This document shows positions 56,968-64,000 of a stretch of DNA of 64,000 nucleotides, piece after piece. Each line of letters begins with the position of its first letter. The first letter of the stretch is position 1. The notes under the pieces were generated by a model, which was not told the origin of the DNA, made no database searches, and saw nothing but the letters and a program-made list of their open reading frames with translations. The stretch comes from Euryhalocaulis sp050486445. Its GTDB lineage: Bacteria; Pseudomonadota; Alphaproteobacteria; Caulobacterales; Maricaulaceae. The position numbers were made by a program, and so were the translations under genes. The stretch covers positions 32,145 through 96,144 of the forward strand of contig JBJHDH010000006.1 in assembly GCA_050486445.1 (NCBI GenBank), in the 5' to 3' direction.

Positions 56968-57953
56968 GCCGCCGCTCCCACATCATCGGCTTCGGTCTGG
57001 GGCGGCGCGTCGGCCTCACCGACAAGCTGCACAAACGCATCGTGCAGGGTGGGGCGCGACGGCTCGAACCGGCGCAATTGCGCGCCCGCCTCGACAAAGG
57101 CGTTCAGCACGGTCTGCGACTGGCCGCCGCGCGGCAGATGCACGTTCCAGCGCCGCCAGCCGGGATCGGCCGCGCCTGTGGGATCGACGCCCACGCCCAG
57201 CCGCTCCGCCTCCGCGCCCGCGCTCGCGGCGATGCGCACGGCGTCGACATGCGCCTCTGTCTCCACCACCACCGAGGCCGGGGCGACGGCCAGCGCCGCG
57301 GCCACCGTTCCCTCGAACGCCTTTTTGCCATGCGTCACCAGAATGATGCGGTCGCACAGCCGCTCGGCGTGCTGCATCACATGGGTGGAGAACAGCACGG
57401 TCTTGCCCTGGTCCTTCAGGCCGTGGATCAGCCGTTCCAGCGCCTGCTGATTCACCGGGTCGAGGCCGGAAAACGGCTCGTCCAGAATCACCAGATCGGG
57501 CTCGTGCGCGAGCGAGGCCAGAATCTGCACCTTTTGCGCCATGCCCTTGGAAAAGGTTTTCAGTTTGCGCCGGGCCACGTCGCCCAGGCCGTATTGCTCC
57601 AGCAGCGCGCGCGCCCGCGTCCGCGCGGTCCGCGCATCCACGCCCTTCAGCCGCGCGAAGAAGACGATGGCCGCCTCCGCCGTCATCCGCTTATAGACGC
57701 CGCGCTCCTCGGGCAGGAAACCGACCCGCTCCAGCGTGCCGCGCTCGGGCGGCCGGCCGAACAGGCCGATGCGCCCGGAATCGGGCGCCAGAACGCCCAG
57801 CGCCATGCGCAGCGATGTGGTCTTGCCCGCGCCATTGGGTCCGAGAAAGCCGCAAATCTCGCCCGGATTCACATGAAAGCTGAGATCGCTCACCGCCTGC
57901 GTGTCGCCAAAGCGGCGGCTGACATGTGCGAATTCCAGAACCTCGTCGCTCAT
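56964..57953 (-). CDS. ABC transporter ATP-binding protein (NatA-like)
   Basis: 329 residues. Walker A GPNGAGKTT, Q-loop region GFLPEERGVYKRM, signature LKTFSKGMAQKVQ, Walker B LVILDEPFSGLDPVN and switch His in LFSTHVMQHAE. The PEERG motif and the C-terminal extension of about 100 residues are typical of NatA-type exporters. Its start overlaps the stop of the molybdenum hydroxylase gene by 4 nt. Confidence 0.94.
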   Translation of the reverse strand: MSDEVLEFAHVSRRFGDTQAVSDLSFHVNPGEICGFLGPNGAGKTTSLRMALGVLAPDSGRIGLFGRPPERGTLERVGFLPEERGVYKRMTAEAAIVFFARLKGVDARTARTRARALLEQYGLGDVARRKLKTFSKGMAQKVQILASLAHEPDLVILDEPFSGLDPVNQQALERLIHGLKDQGKTVLFSTHVMQHAERLCDRIILVTHGKKAFEGTVAAALAVAPASVVVETEAHVDAVRIAASAGAEAERLGVGVDPTGAADPGWRRWNVHLPRGGQSQTVLNAFVEAGAQLRRFEPSRPTLHDAFVQLVGEADAPPQTEADDVGAAA

Positions 57954-60190
57954 GCGGATAATGTCTCCAGCACGCGGGCCGGGGTGAAGGGAAACACATC
58001 CATGCGCCGTCCTGTTGCATCGAAAAAACCGTTGGCGATGGCGGCGGCGGCGGCGGCCATCGCCTCCTCGCCCGCACCGGACGAAGGCTCGCCCATGCGC
58101 TGCACGACAATGGGCGTGATGCGCGGCGTATCGGAAAACCGCGCCACCGGATAGGACGCCCAGTCGAGGCTGGTGACGCCGCCCGGTCCGGTTTGCAGCT
58201 CTTCATACAGCATCCGGCTGACGGTCTGCACGAGCTGGCCCTCGATCTGCGCCTCGACGATGTTCGGATTCACCGTCAGGCCCGCGTCGATGGCGCCCCA
58301 CAGATGCAGGATGCGCACCCGGCCCGTGGCGCGGTTCACCTCCACATCCGCGACCGCCGCGCCCCAGGAGGCCAGATGCGTGCCCAGCCCCACGCCGCGC
58401 CCGGTCACCAGCTCCGCGTCCGATACGTTCGCGGCCATCGGTCCGGGGCGCCAGCCCGCGGCCTCCGCCACCGCGTTCAGCACGCCGCGCCAGCGTTCGT
58501 CGGTGATGTTGCGGCGGCGGAATTCCACCGGATCGGCGCCGAACTGATGCGCCAGATCGTCGACCGCCTGTTCGGAGGCGAAGGCGAAGGCAAGGTCCAG
58601 CGGGCTGCGCAGCCAGCCGGCGCGCAGCCAGTCGCCGACCGGCAGCATGTGGTCGGTCAGCACGGCGTTGGGAATGTCGTACATGCCGCCGCAGACCAGC
58701 GGATTGACGCTGCGTGACGGGCCGGGCGGCCAGCCCGCCGCCGGACGGCCTTCGGCGAGCTGCTGCGTTGTCTCGACCTGGCTCCAGCTATACTGCCAGC
58801 CATCATAGGAATAGGCGGTCATGTGTCCGCTGTCGTCCGCGCCGATGCGCACCGCGCCGATATGCGGTGGGCCGCAATAATCCCAGCCATGCTCGTCATG
58901 GCGCATGAACTGCATCCGCACCGGCGCCCCGGCGAGCTTCGAGGCCAGCGCCGCGGCCTGCGCGCAATCGTCATAGCAGGACTTGCCGTAAGTGCCCGAG
59001 CCTTCGCGATACTGCACCCGCACCTGCGGCTCCGGCATCCCGAGCAGCGCGGCGATTCCCCGCCGCGTGGCGTAGATGTCCTGCGTCGAACAGATCACAA
59101 GGCAGGACTCCGCCCGCACATCGGCGAGCGCGCAATTGGGCGCGAAGAGTCCGTGAATCTGATAGGCGCAGGCGCCGGTGAATTCGGCGGTGTTCGCGGC
59201 GGCGGTGAAGGCAGAGTCCGCATCGCCGCGTTCCTCCACCACCCGATCCTCAGTCGCGCTGGCGCGCATGGCGCCGAACACGGCGGCGGTTTCGGGGAAG
59301 GGGTGCGGCGCATCCTCCCATGTCACGGAGAGCAGCTGCGCGGCCTGCACCGCGTCCCATTCGCGCGGCGCCACTACGGCCAGAAAGTCGCCCTGGCGCA
59401 GCAGGCGCGCGCCGGGAATCCCGGCGATGGAGGATTCGTCAACCGACAGCACGCGCGCGCCGGCGCCATAGGCGCGCTGCCCGCGCGGCCGCACGATGCG
59501 CCCGTGCAGCATGCCGGGCAGGCGCTCGTGCTGCATATAGACATATTCGCCGGTCAGCTTGGCGCGCGCATCCTTGCGCGCCGCGCCGCGCCCGACGATG
59601 CGGTAATCGGCCGGGTCTTTCACTGGCGCGGTTCCGGTGAAGGCGAGATCGAAGCGCCGCCCGCCGACCAGCTCGCCATAGGTGACCACTTTGGCGGGCG
59701 CGTTCACGGCGCTGACCACGCCGGCCTCGACGCGCAGATTTTCCACCGGCTCGGCCAGATAATCCGACGCCATCGCCAGCAGCGCCTGACGCGCCTCGGC
59801 GGCGGCGGCGCGCACGCCGGGCGAGCCGCGATGGATTGCCGCGCTGGAATAGGTGCCGCCCTGAAAGGGCGTGATGTTGGTGTCGAGCTGGGCCGATACG
59901 ATCTGGTCCAGCGTCAGGTCCAGCTCCTCCGCCGCCACCTGGGGCAGGGCGGTGGTGCAGCCCTGTCCCAGCTCGGCATAGCCCATATAGAGCATTGCGG
60001 TGTTGTCGGCATGGATGGCCAGCCACGTGTCGATGGCGTTGGCGTCCGGCGGCCCGGCCGTGGCGCCGCGCGTTTGTTCTGTCTCCTGCGCCCGCGCCGC
60101 GCCTGCGAATGGGAATCCGATCACCAGCGCGCCGCCGGCCTTCAGCACGAATCTGCGGCTGAAGGCGGCCTCAAGATCGCGCGCGCTCAT
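57950..60190 (-). CDS. Molybdenum-cofactor subunit of a xanthine-dehydrogenase-family oxidoreductase (IorB-like)
   Basis: 746 residues from the ATG at 60190, overlapping the 2Fe-2S subunit gene by 4 nt. A twin-arginine signal (SRRFVLKAGGALVIG) predicts periplasmic export of the folded enzyme. The two molybdopterin-binding domains carry NTAMLYMGYAELGQGCTTALPQVAAEEL, QGGTYSSAAIHRGSPGVR, RAGWLRSPLDLAFAFASEQAVDDLA and the catalytic Glu in SSGAGEEAMAAAAAAIANGF. The IorB family oxidises N-heteroaromatics such as isoquinoline, or aldehydes. Substrate unknown. Confidence 0.92.
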   Translation of the reverse strand: MSARDLEAAFSRRFVLKAGGALVIGFPFAGAARAQETEQTRGATAGPPDANAIDTWLAIHADNTAMLYMGYAELGQGCTTALPQVAAEELDLTLDQIVSAQLDTNITPFQGGTYSSAAIHRGSPGVRAAAAEARQALLAMASDYLAEPVENLRVEAGVVSAVNAPAKVVTYGELVGGRRFDLAFTGTAPVKDPADYRIVGRGAARKDARAKLTGEYVYMQHERLPGMLHGRIVRPRGQRAYGAGARVLSVDESSIAGIPGARLLRQGDFLAVVAPREWDAVQAAQLLSVTWEDAPHPFPETAAVFGAMRASATEDRVVEERGDADSAFTAAANTAEFTGACAYQIHGLFAPNCALADVRAESCLVICSTQDIYATRRGIAALLGMPEPQVRVQYREGSGTYGKSCYDDCAQAAALASKLAGAPVRMQFMRHDEHGWDYCGPPHIGAVRIGADDSGHMTAYSYDGWQYSWSQVETTQQLAEGRPAAGWPPGPSRSVNPLVCGGMYDIPNAVLTDHMLPVGDWLRAGWLRSPLDLAFAFASEQAVDDLAHQFGADPVEFRRRNITDERWRGVLNAVAEAAGWRPGPMAANVSDAELVTGRGVGLGTHLASWGAAVADVEVNRATGRVRILHLWGAIDAGLTVNPNIVEAQIEGQLVQTVSRMLYEELQTGPGGVTSLDWASYPVARFSDTPRITPIVVQRMGEPSSGAGEEAMAAAAAAIANGFFDATGRRMDVFPFTPARVLETLSA

Positions 60191-60690
60191 TCCGCCTCTC
60201 CCCGCATGATGCGCGCGGCGCGGCCGATGGCGGCGACGATGCGCGTATAGGTTCCGCAGCGGCACAGATGCCCGTCCATATGCGCGACGATCTCGTCTTC
60301 GCCGGGGTCGGGATTGGCGGCGAGCAATTCGCTCGCCTTCACCACCATGCCGTTGAAGCAATAACCGCATTGCGGCGCCTGCGCCTCCAGCATCGCCTGC
60401 TGCACCGGCGTCATCTCCGGAATTCCGGCAAGGCCCGTGCGCGCGGCGTGCCAGGCGGGCAGACCCTCCAGCGTCACAATCTCCCGCCCCTGCGCGGCGC
60501 CCGCCGGCAGCACGCAGGACCGCATCTCGACGCCATCGACCAGCACGGAACAGGCGCCGCACTGCGCCAGGCCGCAGCCATAGCGCGGGCCCTTCAGGCC
60601 CAGCTCATCGGCCAGCACATAGAGTAAGGGCGTGTCCGGCGGGCTGTCCGCCGTCCGCGCCTCGCCATTGACGGTCAGCTCCAGAGCCAT
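60187..60690 (-). CDS. 2Fe-2S subunit of the oxidoreductase (IorA-like)
   Basis: 167 residues from the ATG at 60690. It has the plant-type [2Fe-2S] cysteines YGCGLAQCGACSVLVDG...RSC (about 45-70) and the helical domain with QCGYCFNGMVVKASELL and MDGHLCRCGTYTRIV. It carries electrons from the molybdenum centre. A cytochrome c subunit found in some IorAB-type enzymes is not encoded here. No signal of its own, so it would be co-exported with the Tat partner. Confidence 0.94.
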   Translation of the reverse strand: MALELTVNGEARTADSPPDTPLLYVLADELGLKGPRYGCGLAQCGACSVLVDGVEMRSCVLPAGAAQGREIVTLEGLPAWHAARTGLAGIPEMTPVQQAMLEAQAPQCGYCFNGMVVKASELLAANPDPGEDEIVAHMDGHLCRCGTYTRIVAAIGRAARIMRGEAE

Positions 60691-60718
60691 GGCGCGCGCC
60701 TCCCTTCGCCGCTTCCGG

Positions 60719-60848
60719 AGAGTTAGGGCATTTCCGCTTTTCTTCGAATCGCGGAAATGCCCCAACTCTTTATTTTGCCGCGTTTCCGGACGGCGAACCG
60801 GTTCCATCCCGAGCTTGTCGAGGGACCACTTCGCCTGGAAACGCTCTA
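60719..60848 (-). repeat. Palindromic intergenic repeat, copy 5 (before IorA-like gene)
   Basis: The clearest copy. One module folds AGAGTTAGGGCATTTCCGC (60719-60737) against GCGGAAATGCCCCAACTCT (60751-60769), 18 of 19 pairs. The other runs GCGTTTCCGGACGGCGAACC to CTTCGCCTGGAAACGCTC with an imperfect stem. On the minus strand it starts TAGAGCGTTTCCAGGCGAAG and lies between the TonB receptor stop and the operon start. Confidence 0.85.
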
Positions 60849-60917
60849 AGGATAGGCGCGCGGGCCGCCCGGCGAAACGGGCGCCGGACAGATTGTGAAG
60901 TGCGGCGCGGCGATGGA

Positions 60918-63509
60918 TCAGAAACGCCGGGTCAGGGTGACGGCCCATGTGCGCGGCCAGCCGGGCTGGCCGCTGGTATAGCCGGCATTGCCGAAGGGCG
61001 AGAGGTCGAGCAGCGTGTGGTAGTAATATTTGTCCAGAAGATTGGTGACCTCCAGCGCCAGCGACCATTGATCGTCCGGCGCGCGCCATGTCAGGCGGCC
61101 ATTCACCAGACGATAGCCGTCGATCCGGTTGGTCGGGGCGTTGGCGGATTCGGTATGGACGTGCGATTGCGAGCTGACGTCCAGACGCGGGGTCAGCAGG
61201 CCCATGCCGCCAAGGTCGATGTCGTATTGCACGCCGAGGCTCCATGTCAGGGCCGGCGTGTAGGGCGGAACCATGTCCGCCGTAATGTTGGTCAGTGGAT
61301 CGACGCGCGTATATTCGAAATCCAGCACGCCCAGAGAGCCGTCCAGTTGCAGGCCGGGAAGCGGGCGCAGCACGCCTTCCAGCTCAAAGCCCAGCACCTC
61401 CGCGTCGCCTGCGTTCTGCGGCATCAGGCAGGGCGCCGGGGCGATGGATGACGGGCAGGTCTGGAAGGAAAGCTGGATATTGCTGAAGCGGTTGATGAAG
61501 GCCGCGCCGTTCAGTTGCAGCCGGCGGCCCCACCATGTGGTCTTGAATCCGGCCTCCCAGGTCTTCAGCGTTTCCGGCTCGAAGGTCTGGACCTGATCGG
61601 GGACATAGGGGCGCGGATTGACGCCGCCGCCTTTATAGCCCGTGGAGAACGAGGCGTAGGTCATGATGTCCCGCGTCCATCGGTAATCGATGGCCGCGCG
61701 GGTGTCGAACCGGTCGCCTTTATAGGTGGAGCTGAGGCCGCTTACGCCGAACACGCCGCAATTGGCCGGATTGGCCGGATGGCCCGGCGGTCCCATGCAC
61801 GGACCGGCGGGCAGCGTGCCGTCCGGATTGCTGCGATAGAAGGTGTAGTCCTTGCGGTCACGCGAATAGCGCACGCCGCCGGTGAGGTTCAGCCGGTCGG
61901 TCACATGCCATGTGGCGTTCACGAAGGCGGCCTTGTTGGTGCTGGGCGTCGGGTCAGGGCCGTGCACAAAGCTGAGCGCCGCCCAAGGCAGGTCCACGCG
62001 CGATTCCAGCGTGCCTTCCTGTTCGAAATAGAACAGGCCGGTGGTGAAATCGACCGCGCCGCCGAACAGGGTTCCGTTCAGGCGCAGCTCCTGGCTGAAC
62101 TGCTCGTGCTCCAGCGTCTGCAGCATGGTCTGCACGCCCAGCGGCGAGCCGTCCGTATCTTCCGAAAAGGTCGAGCTGTATTCGCGATACGCGGTGATGG
62201 ATTTCAGCGCGAAATCCGGCGCGATCTCCCAGTCGGCGGTGAGCGACACGCCGTGGGATTCGAATTTCGTCATCGGGGGAACGGTGAGCGGCTTCCACGG
62301 ATCCTGTCCGGGCTGGAGGACCGCCGCGCTTTCGGGACTCATGTACGTGGCGTAGGAAATATAGCGGCCGGGCGCGTTTGGATCGCAGGATTCCGGGCCG
62401 AAAGTAACAAAGCGGCAGTCCAGCGGAACGTCGACGCCCGGATCGAACACGCCGTTATTGTTGTTGTCGAAAAAGATCGGCACGGGGGTGGGGCCGCCAT
62501 TGCCGTCGGCGGGGTTGAAATCGGTTCCCAACAGCAGGCCCTGTCCGGGGCCAAAGAAATCCGGGATGCCGAAATCCTGCCCGTTGCCGAGTGCGCGAAC
62601 CAGAACGCCGGGTCTGGCTTCGGAATTTTCCCGCGTCATGTCGGCGGAAAGATTCAGCTCGAAATCCGGCGTGGCGATAAAGCGCAGCGCGCCTTTCAGC
62701 ACGGTGAAATCCTGCCCGCCTTCGGTTCCAAGCCGGCAATCGGGGGCGGCGGAAAAGGCAGGCACGCCGGCGCCGGGGTTGAGACAGCCATAATCCAGCC
62801 GGTCGACATAGCCGTCGATGCTGCGCGTCAGGCCCGAAATGCGGGCGAACAGCCGGTCTTCGGCCAGCGTAAATTCCGCCGCGCCGCGCAGGTCGACCCG
62901 GCCATAGCCGCCCACCGTGGCGCTGATCTGCCCGCCATCATCGCCGTCGGGACGGCGGGAATAGAGCTTGATGGCCCCGCCCAGCGAGTTCTTGCCCGCC
63001 AGCGTGCCCTGTGGCCCGCGCAGCACCTCGACCCGGTCCAGATCGACCAGTTCGACCAGACCGCCGGCCAGAGTGGGGAAATAGACGTCGTCGACATAAA
63101 GCCCGACGCCCGGCTCCAGCGCGTAGTTGAAATCGGTCTGACCGACGCCGCGAATATAGGCGAGCATGGCCGAGCCGCCCTGCGCGCCGCCGGCCGGCTG
63201 CATGGTCACGTTGGGCGTCTGCTCCGCGACCTGGAAGATATTGGACTGGCTGCGCGCCTCCAGCATTTCGGCGGTGACGGCGGTGATGGAAAGCGGCGAA
63301 TCCTCGACCGTGCGGTTGCGGAATTCGGCGGTGACCACGATGCGGTCGATGGCCTGGGGCGCCGCGGTTTCGTTTGCGGCGCCGCTCTGGAGCGGCTGGC
63401 CTGCTTCCTGGGCCGATGCGGCGGCGCCTGAAAGGGCGGCGATGGCGGCCATGGCCGTGCTGCGCAGAATGGTGTCGCGGCGTGCCGCGGCGCGTGAGGG
63501 ATGTGTCAT
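60918..63509 (-). CDS. TonB-dependent outer-membrane receptor
   Basis: 863 residues with signal peptide (about 1-33). A TonB box-like IDRIVVTAEFRN leads to the plug domain (SPLSITAVTAEMLEARSQSNIFQVAEQTPNVTMQPAGG, YIRGVGQTDFNYALEPGVGLYVDDVYFP, VEVLRGPQGTLAGKNSLGGAI). A 22-strand barrel follows, ending in the typical aromatic residue, LTRRF. One extracellular loop carries the calcium-loop-like DNNNNGVFDPGVD and many Cys pairs. It belongs to the large receptor group in Caulobacterales and Sphingomonadales that take up plant or aromatic compounds and sugars; the ligand is unknown. The downstream molybdenum hydroxylase operon suggests a link. Confidence 0.95.
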   Translation of the reverse strand: MTHPSRAAARRDTILRSTAMAAIAALSGAAASAQEAGQPLQSGAANETAAPQAIDRIVVTAEFRNRTVEDSPLSITAVTAEMLEARSQSNIFQVAEQTPNVTMQPAGGAQGGSAMLAYIRGVGQTDFNYALEPGVGLYVDDVYFPTLAGGLVELVDLDRVEVLRGPQGTLAGKNSLGGAIKLYSRRPDGDDGGQISATVGGYGRVDLRGAAEFTLAEDRLFARISGLTRSIDGYVDRLDYGCLNPGAGVPAFSAAPDCRLGTEGGQDFTVLKGALRFIATPDFELNLSADMTRENSEARPGVLVRALGNGQDFGIPDFFGPGQGLLLGTDFNPADGNGGPTPVPIFFDNNNNGVFDPGVDVPLDCRFVTFGPESCDPNAPGRYISYATYMSPESAAVLQPGQDPWKPLTVPPMTKFESHGVSLTADWEIAPDFALKSITAYREYSSTFSEDTDGSPLGVQTMLQTLEHEQFSQELRLNGTLFGGAVDFTTGLFYFEQEGTLESRVDLPWAALSFVHGPDPTPSTNKAAFVNATWHVTDRLNLTGGVRYSRDRKDYTFYRSNPDGTLPAGPCMGPPGHPANPANCGVFGVSGLSSTYKGDRFDTRAAIDYRWTRDIMTYASFSTGYKGGGVNPRPYVPDQVQTFEPETLKTWEAGFKTTWWGRRLQLNGAAFINRFSNIQLSFQTCPSSIAPAPCLMPQNAGDAEVLGFELEGVLRPLPGLQLDGSLGVLDFEYTRVDPLTNITADMVPPYTPALTWSLGVQYDIDLGGMGLLTPRLDVSSQSHVHTESANAPTNRIDGYRLVNGRLTWRAPDDQWSLALEVTNLLDKYYYHTLLDLSPFGNAGYTSGQPGWPRTWAVTLTRRF

Positions 63510-63700
63510 GGCTTGCCCCTTCCCGGAGCCGTCCCGCCTTCGCGGGCGGCTTTCTTGGCGCCGGCGCCGGTATTGTCCGGCCCGCGCGGCGCAAGTCAGC
63601 GCGCAAGGGAGTTAAGGCGAAGTGTATGCGGCGTCCCGCAGCCGCTGGCGAAACGGGGCGCCGGAGATTGTGGAAGACGGCCGGAAATGGCTCGGATGAT

Positions 63701-63811
63701 CTCCCCCCGTTTACGGGGGGAGCGCCGCCCGAAGGGCGGGAGGGGGGCGGGTGCGCCCCGGTGTCAAAGCCGACGCTGTGCCCGCCTCCTCCCCCGCAAG
63801 CGGGGGAGGAG
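63701..63811. repeat. GC-rich double-hairpin intergenic repeat
   Basis: CTCCCCCCG (63701-63709) pairs with CGGGGGGAG (63714-63722), a GCCGCCC-GAA-GGGCGG stem follows, and 40 nt on CTCCTCCCCCGC (63786-63797) pairs with GCGGGGGAGGAG (63800-63811). Such paired C-run/G-run hairpins are common intergenic repeats in alphaproteobacteria. Confidence 0.65.
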
Positions 63812-63842
63812 CTTCCGGTCAGATGCTCCGGCAAGACCGCGC

Positions 63843-63885
63843 AAAAAAAAGCGCCGTCCAGCCGGAATATCCGGCCGGACGGCGC
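63843..63885 (-). terminator. Rho-independent terminator on the minus strand
   Basis: GCGCCGTCC-A-GCCGGA (63851-63866) pairs with TCCGGC-C-GGACGGCGC (63870-63885) with one internal mismatch. On the minus strand eight Ts follow (63850-63843). It probably ends a gene beyond the right edge of the window. Confidence 0.75.
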
Positions 63886-63960
63886 GCGGGAGGAAGAGGG
63901 TTTACAAGTGGCCGCGCCGGTTCCGCGAAAAACCGGTTCCCACTTTTTCGCCCGGCGCTC

Positions 63961-63994
63961 TAGAGCATGATCCACCTTCGTGGATCATGCTCTA
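63961..63994. repeat. Short palindromic repeat at the right edge
   Basis: TAGAGCATGATCCAC (63961-63975) pairs perfectly with GTGGATCATGCTCTA (63980-63994), CTTC loop. Upstream, CCGGTTCCCACTTTTTCGCC resembles the CCGGTT / AGTGG part of the long repeats. Related to the hairpin at 7681-7712. Confidence 0.75.
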
Positions 63995-64000
63995 CACTTT

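Larger units (their letters stand above)
63510..64000. other. 491-bp intergenic stretch without a gene
   Basis: I find no convincing coding frame. It holds a GC-rich hairpin block (63701-63811), a minus-strand terminator (63843-63885) and a palindromic repeat (63961-63994). 63510-63700 has no feature I can name beyond being the leader and promoter region of the TonB receptor. Confidence 0.6.

Noticed and set aside
61515..63431. 638-codon open frame opposite the TonB receptor
   Set aside because: Same antisense effect; the receptor has signal peptide, plug and barrel features.
63701..63811. CRISPR-like array
   Set aside because: Two G/C-run hairpins without repeated spacers or cas genes; it is an ordinary palindromic intergenic repeat.

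Overview
The window is a GC-rich, gene-dense stretch of an alphaproteobacterial chromosome. Evidence for that is the split F0 operon order (atpI-atpB-atpE-atpF'-atpF), ChvI/ChvG next to a PTS EIIA-HPr pair and ahcY, the rph / hrcA-grpE / rdgB / hemW neighbourhood, and the large TonB receptor. A free-living heterotroph near Caulobacterales, Maricaulales, Parvularculales or a similar lineage is my best guess; the sequence does not settle the order. I found no prophage, insertion sequence, CRISPR array, tRNA or rRNA.

Layout. 1-3115: end of an aromatic-repeat protein, a secreted SNase-like protein behind a paired operator-like site, and a SulP transporter. 3141-12528: chaperones dnaK-dnaJ and hrcA-grpE, alkB, a glycine-zipper protein, rph, a small XRE regulator, rdgB and hemW. 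12539-17199: peroxide defence with ahpC-ahpD, katG and divergent oxyR; katG and ahpC share a near-identical two-site OxyR-type element at the same distance. 17215-24608: a prolyl oligopeptidase operon, dapF, an O-antigen-ligase-like protein, a VanZ-like protein, a transglutaminase-like lipoprotein and ygfZ. 24788-31913: a dihydroorotase-like gene, cysD-cysNC and the F0 operon. 32016-37263: TPR protein and alpha/beta hydrolase, two glycosyltransferases, infC-rpmI-rplT. 37526-41741: pheS and pheT separated by a VapBC/FitAB-type toxin-antitoxin pair. 41752-47030: MFS exporter, LexA-like S24 repressor, DUF952 protein, pyrD and a large unknown protein. 47201-51869: chvI-chvG-EIIA-HPr-ahcY, without hprK. 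51974-55514: ppa, typA and an aldo/keto reductase. 55519-63509: a TonB receptor followed by a tightly overlapping four-gene set (2Fe-2S subunit, molybdenum hydroxylase subunit, ABC-2 ATPase, ABC-2 permease). 63510-64000: hairpin repeats only.

Most worth a second look: (1) a 16-bp site TAGGAATTnnnnCCTA beside the S24 repressor that recurs twice in front of the SNase-like gene 43 kb away, suggesting a small regulon; (2) the toxin-antitoxin module inside pheST with a perfect 26-bp palindrome; (3) the molybdenum hydroxylase / ABC-2 transporter operon downstream of a TonB receptor; (4) a family of about 120-bp palindromic intergenic repeats (five long copies), two of which supply the stop codon of the preceding gene; (5) duplicated OxyR elements; (6) infC starting at ATC.
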